DNA of 43,228 nt from Pirellulaceae bacterium (lineage in GTDB: Bacteria; Planctomycetota; Planctomycetia; Pirellulales; Pirellulaceae): contig JANQLU010000055.1 in NCBI GenBank assembly GCA_028280445.1, positions 1 to 43,228 of the forward strand, read 5' to 3'. The position numbers and the translations under genes are program-made. Under the pieces are notes generated by a model. It saw only the letters and a list, made by a program, of their open reading frames with translations. It did not search any database and was not told the DNA's origin. Position 1 is the stretch's first letter; each line of letters opens with the position of its first letter. Of this stretch, positions 35,573 to 43,228 are shown in pieces.

Positions 35573-38500
35573 ATGTTCAAAACCATGAGACGTATTCCAT
35601 TTTGTTTCGCGATGCTTTCTGTCGCTTTGCTCTGGACCGCCAATCACAGTTGGGCCGAGCAAACCATCAAACTGATTAACAATCCCGCGCTGTCACCGAA
35701 CGGAAAAAAAATAGCGTTCGATTGGAAAGGGGACATTTGGGAAGTCGATGTTCGAGGCGGTCTTGCTCGACAAATCACCACGTCGCCGTCGTCTGAGTCC
35801 AGCCCCAAATACTCGCCCGACGGAAAAACACTGGCTTTCAATTCAACACACAATGGCAGCACGCAAATTTATGCGATGCCCGTCGCTGGCGGGACGGCAA
35901 CTCAGATTACGTTTCATTCCAGCGGATCGCGAATCATCGAATGGGCAGCCGATGGTAAGCACCTGTTGATTTCAGCCACGCGAGATCACTATTGGGGCCG
36001 TGGTGCCGGACGGATGTTTTTGATCGAAGCTAAACCGCGTCCGTTTGAAAAATTGGTATTTGACGCCTACGGTCGAGAAGGAACATTGTCTCCTGACGGT
36101 AAACATGTCCTGTTCACACGCGAATCCATTTCCTGGTATCGCAAAGGATATCACGGCAGCCAGGCTGGACAAATCTGGAAATACGATATCGATGGTGGAA
36201 AATTTGCTGAAGTTGAAAAACACGCCAGCGGTTGCCGAGCGCCGCTGTGGGCCGCCGATGGCAAAAGTTTCTTTTACGTTAGCCAGGAAAGTGGTTCGTT
36301 TAATCTTTGGAAAAAAGAGATTGCATCAAAAAAGAAAACTCAGTTGACGCAATTTGACGATGACGTCGTTGTTTATCCAGTCATTTCGCGAGACGGCGGC
36401 ACTATCGTTTTTCGCCATTTGTTTGATCTGTATCGTTACGATGTCAAAAAAGGTGGCAAGCCACAAAAAGTTGACATCAAAATCAACGCTGATTTTGCCG
36501 CGCAAGATCAAAAGAGATCGATTTTAAGTTCAGCAACCGGCGTCGCATTTTCTAAAGACGGACTTGAGATCGCGTTTGTCGCTGGCGGAGATTTGTGGGT
36601 CATGGATACCGAGCTTCGCGAACCGATCCAAATTACCAAAACCGGTGCACTGGAAAGCAGCCCGATATTTGCCGACAACGACCAGTCCATTGTCTTCCTC
36701 AGCGATCAAGGCGGCCAAAGCGACGTCTGGAAAGCCACTCGTGGAGACACCAAAAAATTCTGGTGGCAGAACACGAAATTCAATTTGACACGGCTGACCG
36801 AAGATTCCGACAACGAGTCCGGACTGCGGATCAGCCCGCTCGGAAAACATATCAGTTTCGTTCGTGGAACGGGCGAATTGTGGGTGATGAATGTCGATGG
36901 CAGTAACAAAGTACGTTTGTTGAAATCCTGGAACGCACCGTCTTACGATTGGTCGCCCGACGACAAATGGATCGTCTATGCCCAATCCGACAACGATTTC
37001 AATCGTGATATTTACATCATGCCGATTGATAAATCGCGCAAGCCATTTAACGTCTCGATGCATCCCGACAACGACAACAGTCCTCGTTGGTCGCCTGACG
37101 GTAAAATCATTGCGTTTACCGGACGACGTTATGGCGACGAGTCGGACATTTATTTTGTTTTCCTGCAATCTCGCGAAGACGAAACTTCGTCGCGCGACCG
37201 GAAACTCAAAAAAGCACTCGACAAAATGAAGTCGCGAAAGAAAAAATCGGCTGCAAAGTCGGCTGGCAAAAAAGCTGCTCCCAAAACCGGCGGAGCTGGG
37301 AAATCAGGTTCGAGTGCCAAAACCAAAACAGCAGGTAAACAAGACGCCGGCAAAAAACCAACGACGCCCGCGAAACCCACAACAGCCAAATCCAAAGTCC
37401 CCGAAGTCAAAATCGATTTCGACGGTTTGACCGATCGCATTCGCCGAGTCAGCATTCCTGACACCAGCGAAGGCGGTTTGTTCTGGTCCGCGGATTCAAA
37501 AAAGCTCGCCTTTCGTGCTTCGATTGGCGGCAAGCGGGGGCTTTACACCATCTCGCCGCGAGAAAGTACTTCGCCAAAATTCCTAATGTCGACGACCGGG
37601 TCGAATCCGCGCTGGACAACGACGAACAGCATTTACTGGTTAGTCGCCGGTAAACCGACCGTCACAACAGCGACCGGCAAGTCAACGTCATACAGTTTTT
37701 CGGTTCGACATGAATACAGCCAATCCGAAAAATACTTGGCCGCTTTCGAATTGTGTTGGCGCGAGATGCGCGACAATTTTTACGATGGCAACATGAATAA
37801 TCGGAACTGGAATGCGATTCGCCGCAAGTATGCGGACATGGCAAAAACCGCACCCGACAATGCAACCTTTTCTGTTGTCGTCAACATGATGTTAGGCGAG
37901 TTGAATGCATCTCACATGGGATTCTTCGGCGGTGGACGATTCGGCGGAGCCCGCGGTGGCAGCCGCCCTGCCTGGACCGAAACCACAGCGCATTTCGGAT
38001 TGCGATTCGATCCCACATTCAAAGGCCCCGGTCTCAAGGTTCGCGACGTGGTCTACCGCAGTCCAGCCTGGCGAACCGAAAGCCGCGTGGAAGCGGGTGA
38101 AATTGTTTTGGCGATCGATGGTAAAGAAGTCGATCCGGCCATGGAATTGACTGGCGTCCTCAACGGCAATCCCAATCGCGACGTGATGCTGAAAGTCAAA
38201 AATGCCAAAGGCGAAGAACGTGATGTCAAAATCCGTCCAACCAGCTATGGCGCGATCACGGGAATGATGTACGAACATTGGGTTCGGCAGAATCAAGCCG
38301 CAGTCGAAAAAGCCTCCGGAGGCAAATTCGGTTATTTGCACATTCGCGGGATGAACATGTCCAGCTTCCGTCGATTTGAACAAGAGTTGTATAAAATCGG
38401 TCACGGCAAGGATGGAATTGTGATCGATGTACGCGACAACGGCGGTGGTTCGACGACCGACCATTTGCTGACATCATTGACGCAACCTGTTCATGCAATC

Positions 38501-38944
38501 ACCGTTCCTCGTGGAGGCGGACCCGGTTATCCACACGATCGAAAAATCTATGCCTCTTGGAACAAACCGATTGTTGTAATGTGTAATCAAAACAGTTTTT
38601 CCAACGCCGAGATTTTTTCACACGCGATCAAGTATCTCAAACGAGGGCAATTGGTTGGCGTACCAACCGCTGGCGGAGTGATCAGTACCGGTGGCGCCGG
38701 GATCATGGACATCGGTTTCATCCGCAAACCTTTCCGCGCCTGGTATTTGAAAAAGGACGGCGAGGACATGGAACTCAACGGGGCCGTTCCGCACCACATT
38801 ATTTGGCCGCATCCCGGGGATTTGCCGCGAGGCATCGACAAGCAGTTGGACAAAGCAATCAAAGTTTTGAAAGCTGACGTTGCAAAATTCCAATCGACAC
38901 CGATGCCAAAATTGAAACCTGCCAGCCAGCGTCCTAAAAAATAG
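35573..38944 (+). CDS. Exported tricorn-like serine protease (beta-propellers, PDZ, S41 core)
   Basis: 1123 aa with signal peptide (LSVALLWTANHSWA). The N-terminal two thirds carry WD40-like/TolB-type propeller blades (PALSPNGKKIAFD, SPKYSPDGKTLAF, SPRWSPDGKIIAF). The core follows: a helical C1 region with LNASHMG (His781), a PDZ-like domain (about 815-890), and the S41 catalytic domain with GIVIDVRDNGGGS and the likely nucleophile Ser1008 in NSFSNAEIF. Tricorn trims long peptides, working with aminopeptidases such as the M28 enzyme next door. Between the last N-terminal blade and the rest is a low-complexity Lys/Ala/Gly/Thr stretch (about 545-615) that is probably an unstructured linker. It ends toward a repeat and a bidirectional terminator. 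Confidence 0.92.
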   Translation: MFKTMRRIPFCFAMLSVALLWTANHSWAEQTIKLINNPALSPNGKKIAFDWKGDIWEVDVRGGLARQITTSPSSESSPKYSPDGKTLAFNSTHNGSTQIYAMPVAGGTATQITFHSSGSRIIEWAADGKHLLISATRDHYWGRGAGRMFLIEAKPRPFEKLVFDAYGREGTLSPDGKHVLFTRESISWYRKGYHGSQAGQIWKYDIDGGKFAEVEKHASGCRAPLWAADGKSFFYVSQESGSFNLWKKEIASKKKTQLTQFDDDVVVYPVISRDGGTIVFRHLFDLYRYDVKKGGKPQKVDIKINADFAAQDQKRSILSSATGVAFSKDGLEIAFVAGGDLWVMDTELREPIQITKTGALESSPIFADNDQSIVFLSDQGGQSDVWKATRGDTKKFWWQNTKFNLTRLTEDSDNESGLRISPLGKHISFVRGTGELWVMNVDGSNKVRLLKSWNAPSYDWSPDDKWIVYAQSDNDFNRDIYIMPIDKSRKPFNVSMHPDNDNSPRWSPDGKIIAFTGRRYGDESDIYFVFLQSREDETSSRDRKLKKALDKMKSRKKKSAAKSAGKKAAPKTGGAGKSGSSAKTKTAGKQDAGKKPTTPAKPTTAKSKVPEVKIDFDGLTDRIRRVSIPDTSEGGLFWSADSKKLAFRASIGGKRGLYTISPRESTSPKFLMSTTGSNPRWTTTNSIYWLVAGKPTVTTATGKSTSYSFSVRHEYSQSEKYLAAFELCWREMRDNFYDGNMNNRNWNAIRRKYADMAKTAPDNATFSVVVNMMLGELNASHMGFFGGGRFGGARGGSRPAWTETTAHFGLRFDPTFKGPGLKVRDVVYRSPAWRTESRVEAGEIVLAIDGKEVDPAMELTGVLNGNPNRDVMLKVKNAKGEERDVKIRPTSYGAITGMMYEHWVRQNQAAVEKASGGKFGYLHIRGMNMSSFRRFEQELYKIGHGKDGIVIDVRDNGGGSTTDHLLTSLTQPVHAITVPRGGGPGYPHDRKIYASWNKPIVVMCNQNSFSNAEIFSHAIKYLKRGQLVGVPTAGGVISTGGAGIMDIGFIRKPFRAWYLKKDGEDMELNGAVPHHIIWPHPGDLPRGIDKQLDKAIKVLKADVAKFQSTPMPKLKPASQRPKK

Positions 38945-38951
38945 GACCTAA

Positions 38952-39003
38952 TACGAGCGCGAAGCGTCAGCGAGTGGTTTTGCACGGGGCGCTTCGTGCT
39001 CAT
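38952..39003. repeat. Dispersed palindromic repeat, family D (copy 2)
   Basis: GAGCGCGAAGCG and CGCTTCGTGCTC face each other as a 12-bp stem with one mismatch, around AGCGAGTGG. The same elements occur, rearranged, at 10440-10483. Confidence 0.7.
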
Positions 39004-39042
39004 AAGATCGGGCTGCGCGATATACGCCAGGCTGAGAAAGAA

Positions 39043-39094
39043 AATAAAAAAACGATCGATCGTGTTGAAAGGGTAAACCACGACCGATCGTTTT
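39043..39094. terminator. Bidirectional terminator between tricorn and sigma-factor genes
   Basis: AAAACGATCGATCGTG (39049-39064) and CACGACCGATCGTTTT (39079-39094) form a 16-bp stem with one mismatch and a 14-nt loop. T-runs follow in both directions, longer on the minus strand (TTTTTTTATTTT in minus reading). It separates two convergent genes. Confidence 0.85.
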
Positions 39095-39108
39095 GAATCT
39101 ATTCGCTA

Positions 39109-40788
39109 CTAATTTTCGATTTCAGGTAAATCGATGTTTTCTTCTTTCGCTGCTGCTCGCAGTTTGTTCAACGCGCGAGCTTCGATTTGGCGAATGCGTT
39201 CTTTGGTCACACCGAGTTCCGCGCCCACCTCTTTCAAAGTTTGCGGTTCCTGGCTGTGATCCAAACCAAATCGGCTGACCACGATTTTCTTTTCGCGATC
39301 ATCCAATCGGTCGAGGATTTTGCCGACTTGCTGTTCACGACGCGCCTGAGCCGATTCGAGAAGATACCGATCGGAACGTTCGTCTTCAGTTGACAGGAAC
39401 ATTTCTTCGGATGTCGGTCGGAATCGATCACGTTGTTTGAACTCATGCGGAATCGTGCGAGCATAATTTTTCATGATCGCCCAACTGGCATAAGTACTGA
39501 ATTTGTTTCCACGAGCGTAGTCGAATTTCTCGGCCGCTCGAATCAATGACATGTTTCCATCACTGATCAATTGGAAAAAATCTTCGTTCGGTGTGACGTG
39601 GCGTTTGGCGATCGAAACCACCAATCGCAAATTGGACTGAACAATTTTGTTTTTGACTTGGATTGCCGCGTCGTACAACTCTTGCACTTTGTCCATTTCG
39701 TTGGCACGTGCTTTGGCGGCATCAATTTTGTCGCGCAATTTCTTGGCTTTGTATTTCAAGAAATTAAACTTGCGGAACAGATAATATTCCTGTTCGCGAG
39801 TCAACAAAGGCACTTCGTACAGCGACGCCAGGTAGCGAGGCAAACCGGCCGGGGGTTTGACGCGACGCGGTGTATGTTCTGGCTCGGGCATCTCCGCTTC
39901 GACGATGCGTTTCTCAGCACCTCGGCGATGGAATTCGGGATTGTCCATGTAATCCAACGGCAATTCGAAAATCGCTTTGGCTCGCATTTCGTTGATCACT
40001 CGATAAATGGTCGTCCGCGTGCGGCAGTAGCGACGTGCGATTTCGTCAGCGGATTTACCTGACAAGAAATCGGCAAACACGCGTTCTTTCATTTCGAGAT
40101 TTAAAGGACCGGTTTGATTTGGAAAAATCGCAATGTCTGGATGTTTTTCGTCAAACTGCTTGATCGTGTAGCGAATGGTCTCGACGCTACGGTCCATGTG
40201 TTTGGCGATGCGACGGGCAACTTCTGCAGGACAACCGCCCGCTCGGGCCAGGCGTCGAGCACGTTCGACAATGTCGTCTTTGTCGCGTTCGGTCAGCTGA
40301 CTGAATCGTTCACTACGTTTAATTTTTTCTTTGTTCGCTTTGACAAATTGATCCACACTGGCGTGCAGGAACGCGACTCGTTTTCGGCCGCCATCAAAGA
40401 TCAATTTTCGACTGACGAGCCCTTGTTGCCGCCAACGTGAAATGGTTTTGCTGGACACGTTAAACATCCGTGTCAATTCTTCGACCGTATGGACAGGTTG
40501 TCCCATTTCCTCGGCCCGCAAATTACAAGATTCCGAGAGGTCTTCGATGAAGTTATGCAAATCATTGCGCAGGTCTTTACCCGACATCGTGATTAGCGGG
40601 GTGCTTTCTGGGCGAAAAGTCGTGATGCGCCAGCAGACGTACTCGTAGCTGTACGTTTTTTCCAAATCGATTTCGCGCAGCAGAGATTCGGCTCGATCTA
40701 TTTGCTCGAGCTTCTTATCGCGCGGTGTAAATCGTACTTGCTGATCACGGAGATCACGAATCGCATTTGAGAGGTATTGATTGTGCAT
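39109..40788 (-). CDS. Sigma-70 family sigma factor with a multi-HTH N-terminal extension and a reduced region 3
   Basis: 559 aa from ATG 40788 (MHNQYLSNAIRDLRDQ); the frame is open 19 codons further to a GTG. Residues about 99-155 are a MerR/excisionase-like HTH (HTVEELTRMFNVSSKTISRWRQQG). Two further HTH-like segments follow (AEVARRIAKHMDRSVETIRY and SADEIARRYCRTRTTIYRV). Sigma region 1.2 begins near 316, region 2 is at 384-450 (LRLVVSIAKRHV, DLISDGN-type EDFFQLISDGNMSLIRA, KFSTYASWAI), and region 4 is at about 494-545 (LKEVGAELGVTKERIRQIEARAL). Only about 45 residues separate regions 2 and 4, so region 3 is largely missing. It directs RNA polymerase to a promoter subset; the front end could sense a signal or contact DNA (inference). 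Confidence 0.88.
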   Translation of the reverse strand: MHNQYLSNAIRDLRDQQVRFTPRDKKLEQIDRAESLLREIDLEKTYSYEYVCWRITTFRPESTPLITMSGKDLRNDLHNFIEDLSESCNLRAEEMGQPVHTVEELTRMFNVSSKTISRWRQQGLVSRKLIFDGGRKRVAFLHASVDQFVKANKEKIKRSERFSQLTERDKDDIVERARRLARAGGCPAEVARRIAKHMDRSVETIRYTIKQFDEKHPDIAIFPNQTGPLNLEMKERVFADFLSGKSADEIARRYCRTRTTIYRVINEMRAKAIFELPLDYMDNPEFHRRGAEKRIVEAEMPEPEHTPRRVKPPAGLPRYLASLYEVPLLTREQEYYLFRKFNFLKYKAKKLRDKIDAAKARANEMDKVQELYDAAIQVKNKIVQSNLRLVVSIAKRHVTPNEDFFQLISDGNMSLIRAAEKFDYARGNKFSTYASWAIMKNYARTIPHEFKQRDRFRPTSEEMFLSTEDERSDRYLLESAQARREQQVGKILDRLDDREKKIVVSRFGLDHSQEPQTLKEVGAELGVTKERIRQIEARALNKLRAAAKEENIDLPEIEN

Positions 40789-41423
40789 AGTTTGAACCGA
40801 TTTCTCTGTTCCGGGAGTCTTCGATGATTTAATACCGAATGTCACTGAGAGCTGTCACCAAATCTGGTTAACGACAACAAATTCAACAACATTCTTGACG
40901 AAGTCCGTTTCAAAAAAAGGTTCAACTTCCATCTCGAACCAGTGCAGCGGGTTGTCACCAACCGCTGTCATGTTTTCAGTCAGTCCACACACAGTGGACT
41001 CGCCAGTTGTACGTTTTGTTCCCTGTTTGTGTTCTAAACTCAGCCTTTCTGCTTTTTGTTTCTGTTTTCAATGGCCGTACATCTTACTAACCGCAAGATA
41101 TGACGTTGTTCCTACTAAAATCTTACCGCACTGCGGCATTTCAGAACGGAAATCCTTGCTCAAGGTTCGCGCAATGGTGTCACCAAATTGTGAAAATAAT
41201 ACTGTTTGAACGATATTGCAGTGACAACGGGGAAAAATCACACATTGTCGCAGGCTCTGACAATTTCCTAGTTGCCAGCAAATAGTCATTTATTGCACCC
41301 CCTGAAATGGCTATTTCTCGAGAGCCCTCAATGTTTTGATAGGAAAAGGCCGATTTTGGATTAGGTGCGTTGTTCATGGGATTATTCGTCCCAAAGTGAG
41401 ATTTATTTCCAGATTAAAGAACT
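40789..41423. other. Divergent intergenic region with no gene I can support
   Basis: About 635 bp upstream of both the sigma factor and the exported protein. A 104-codon plus-strand frame (40895-41209) has no ribosome-binding site, domain or codon pattern that convinces. A small imperfect hairpin (AGCGGGTTG TCAC CAACCGCT, about 40937-40957) is present. Promoters for both genes should lie here, but none stands out. Confidence 0.5.
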
Positions 41424-42821
41424 ATGAAACTCTTGAATTCTGACAAAGTTCGTGTGGCCGGTTTTGTTTGTTTATCACTGTTTTTTTTGAGTGGTACTGC
41501 ATTAAACGCGGAAAACAAACGTCAAACAGCTAGAAAGTATCAAAACGTAACCGTTCGTCTCGAAGCACGCGGGACTGTCGTTTCGACACCCGAACATGAT
41601 TCAGACAAACCAACCGCAAATCGAGTGCCAATGAAGATTGCGGCGGTGTTTAAATACGAAGAGTTGATCCAGTATTCAAAATCAGGCATTCGCAGTGTTC
41701 GTTTCTATGAAAACGCTTCCGCCGATATCGAACTCAACAAAAAAAAGGAAACATCCAAGCTGGCAGACGACAACCGATACATCCTCATCAATCGCGCTGC
41801 GAAAGAAGATGTTGTCGATCGTGTCGCTTTCGCCTCCATTGCCGGTCGATTAAATCAGCGCCAGTGGCAATTGATTGATGTCCCCGCCAGTTCTACTTTG
41901 GTAGGCCAGTTGATCAAAGAAGACAAACTCAAAGTCGGTAACAAATGGAAACCCGATCTCGAAACATTGGCTGATTTGGTCCTCGTTCACGAAATCGATC
42001 AATCGGACGTTGAAATCCAAGTCGACTCGATCAACAACGCCGTTGCCAAACTGACCATCAATGGCGCGGTCCAAGCGGCCGATGACGACGTCCAAGCGTC
42101 TATTCGGATCAATGGAAAGATCTTCTATAACACACGAACGCAGCGCGTGACTCGTGTTCAGTGGTCGCTGCGGCATAAAAAAGACGAAGGCCAAATCGCG
42201 CCTGGTTTTGATGTGCTGATCAAAGTTCAAGTCGACATCCAACCAACACAAGCTCCTCGAAAATTGACGACCGACAACATCGTTCGCGTGCGGGGAAATC
42301 GCAAGATCAACAGTGATTTGATTTTGGAAAACCCTTCGAAGCGCACCCAGTTGGTCCACGATCGTCGTTGGCGAAGTGTGATCAATTCGCCCGAGGCGAC
42401 TATTTTGCGTTTGCTGGACAAAGGTCAAATTATTGGCCAGTGCAATGTGTTGGTGATGCCTCACCTGTCGTCGCAGGATGCACTTTCACTCAAAGGTTTT
42501 GAAGCCAGTGTCAGCAAAGCAATCACCGAAAAAGGAAAAGTGGTTTCCGCTACGCAGCGAAAAACTAAAAACGGCAACCTGATTTATTCCGTCGAGGCAG
42601 CCGGAGTTCAAGACAACGTTGAACTGACATGGATCTATCACAATGTGACTCAGCCCAACGGACAGCGGGCAATGTTAATTATTACGACGGAAACCGATCT
42701 GGCAGAAACCATTCGAGATTCGGAACTCAAAATGGTCGACTCGATCGAAATTCGCAGCATCGAGCAGGCCAACGAAATCCGCAAACGTGCCGCCCAACAA
42801 AAACCGCGCAAACTACGTTAG
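41424..42821 (+). CDS. Exported protein of unknown function
   Basis: 465 aa with a signal peptide (VAGFVCLSLFFLSGTALNA). I do not recognise the family. The mature protein is beta-rich with alternating polar and hydrophobic residues (VRLEARGTVVSTPEH, QASIRINGKIFYNTRTQRV, NGNLIYSVEAAGVQDNVELTW). The middle part (about 60-280) looks like a lipoprotein-carrier style beta sheet and the last 130 residues like a second alpha/beta domain. No catalytic motif or membrane segment is apparent. The last 25 residues are basic (KRAAQQKPRKLR). It stands alone between the divergent region and the repeat-rich right end. Confidence 0.7.
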   Translation: MKLLNSDKVRVAGFVCLSLFFLSGTALNAENKRQTARKYQNVTVRLEARGTVVSTPEHDSDKPTANRVPMKIAAVFKYEELIQYSKSGIRSVRFYENASADIELNKKKETSKLADDNRYILINRAAKEDVVDRVAFASIAGRLNQRQWQLIDVPASSTLVGQLIKEDKLKVGNKWKPDLETLADLVLVHEIDQSDVEIQVDSINNAVAKLTINGAVQAADDDVQASIRINGKIFYNTRTQRVTRVQWSLRHKKDEGQIAPGFDVLIKVQVDIQPTQAPRKLTTDNIVRVRGNRKINSDLILENPSKRTQLVHDRRWRSVINSPEATILRLLDKGQIIGQCNVLVMPHLSSQDALSLKGFEASVSKAITEKGKVVSATQRKTKNGNLIYSVEAAGVQDNVELTWIYHNVTQPNGQRAMLIITTETDLAETIRDSELKMVDSIEIRSIEQANEIRKRAAQQKPRKLR

Positions 42822-42873
42822 CATTGAATCGCATCGCGTGAGGTTAGTGTTTCCAATAGGAATGACACAGGTC

Positions 42874-42988
42874 GGGTGCCACTGGCCCCAGCCAGTGATT
42901 AGCACATTGTCTCAACGGTTTTTTCGTTCAATTAAATTACTTAACGACCACTATCCAGTCACATCACTGGCTGGGGCCAGTGGCACCC
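42874..42988. repeat. REPIN-like inverted pair, family B (copy 2)
   Basis: Perfect 24-bp inverted arms at 42874-42897 and 42965-42988, 67 bp apart, with the same core (CACTGGC TGGG GCCAGTG) as the pair at 12574-12696. The sequence between the arms is not obviously conserved between the two pairs. Confidence 0.9.
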
Positions 42989-43041
42989 GTCGCTGATGTC
43001 GATTCTTCGTCGAGAGCCGTAAATGGTGTTGGGATTACGGT

Positions 43042-43160
43042 CTCGAAACTCTTTTTTGGGTGCCGTTGGCTTTTGCCAGCGCTTTTCGCTGCCGTTGGTT
43101 TCGGGAGGGTGAGGCTCCCGCCGAACCAAATCCTGTGAGCGGCAAGGCGCTAGTGCCGCA
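43042..43160. repeat. Cluster of dispersed repeats at the right end (B-variant, C, A)
   Basis: A diverged family-B-like unit (GGGTGCCGTTGGCTTTTGCC, starting about 43059), a family C unit at about 43102-43127 (CGGGAGGGTGAGGCTCCCGC) and a family A unit at about 43134-43160 follow one another. The C then A order copies the composite at 8376-8456. Confidence 0.8.
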
Positions 43161-43228
43161 ACCATTAATTGCTATTCCACCAGAGCGAGAATTTTCTCAA
43201 TCTTCTTATCTTTCGTCTTTTCTCGCCA
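43136..43228 (-). repeat. Right arm of the 93-bp perfect inverted repeat
   Basis: Exact reverse complement of 20-112. It reaches the last base of the window, so the repeat may continue beyond it. It contains the family A motif at its inner end and the 3' end of a reading frame at its outer end. Confidence 0.95.
43172..43228 (-). CDS. 3' end of a truncated gene at the right window edge (second copy)
   Basis: Eighteen codons plus TAG (stop at 43174-43172), identical to the end of the frame at 2-76. The matching stop, frame and downstream motif show that the two edges hold copies of the same multicopy gene facing the window interior. Family unknown. Confidence 0.4.
   Translation of the reverse strand, partial: WREKTKDKKIEKILALVE

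Noticed and set aside
40895..41209. 104-codon frame in the sigma-factor upstream region
   Set aside because: No ribosome-binding site, no recognisable motif, and an amino-acid composition rich in Ser, Cys and Phe as expected by chance.

Overview
This 43.2 kb stretch (roughly half G+C) looks like a chromosomal segment, most likely a whole contig, from a planctomycete (Planctomycetota, probably near Pirellulales). The assignment is inference. It rests on an EF-Tu whose switch I reads ETKTVTI instead of the usual RGITI, a DUF1080 protein, a tricorn-like protease, a sigma-70 factor with a long helix-turn-helix front end, an extended CsrA, and several short palindromic repeat families of the kind I associate with planctomycete intergenic DNA. 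No phage, CRISPR array, recognisable transposase or defence locus is visible.

Layout. 1-12.5 kb is an accessory region. It holds an Ada-AlkA repair fusion with a SAM methyltransferase, a small exported helical protein, a second methyltransferase, an exported helical-repeat protein followed by a decayed copy of its own C-terminus, a metzincin-like protease with two PLAT-type domains, an unknown protein, an extended CsrA, an aquaporin-family channel and a DUF1080 protein. 12.8-30.5 kb, all on the minus strand, is the core gene-expression block. In transcription order it reads tRNA-Thr(TGT), tRNA-Tyr, tRNA-Gly, tRNA-Thr(GGT), tuf, tRNA-Trp, secE, nusG, rplK, rplA, rplJ, rplL, rpoB, rpoC, rpsL, rpsG, fusA. 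The tRNA-tuf order is the same as E. coli thrU-tyrU-glyT-thrT-tufB.

30.7-33.9 kb (minus) is an aspartate-to-methionine module: a PLP-dependent Cys/Met metabolism enzyme overlapping a bifunctional aspartokinase-homoserine dehydrogenase that has no ACT regulatory domains. Upstream lies a structure I read as a SAM-I/SAM-IV-superfamily riboswitch, followed by a hairpin that holds the Shine-Dalgarno sequence in its loop. A plausible reading is that SAM controls this pathway at the RNA level while the usual allosteric domains have been lost. I consider this the most interesting system in the window.

34-39 kb (plus) carries an exported M28 peptidase and an exported tricorn-like protease, probably cooperating in peptide degradation. 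39.1-40.8 kb (minus) encodes the multi-HTH sigma factor, and 41.4-42.8 kb an exported protein of unknown function.

The two window ends are a perfect 93-bp inverted repeat (20-112 and 43136-43228). Each contains the 3' end of the same reading frame plus a dispersed palindromic motif, so the segment is bounded by two copies of a multicopy sequence. Several intergenic gaps contain paired inverted palindromes (REPIN-like), and two of the families occur together as a composite unit.
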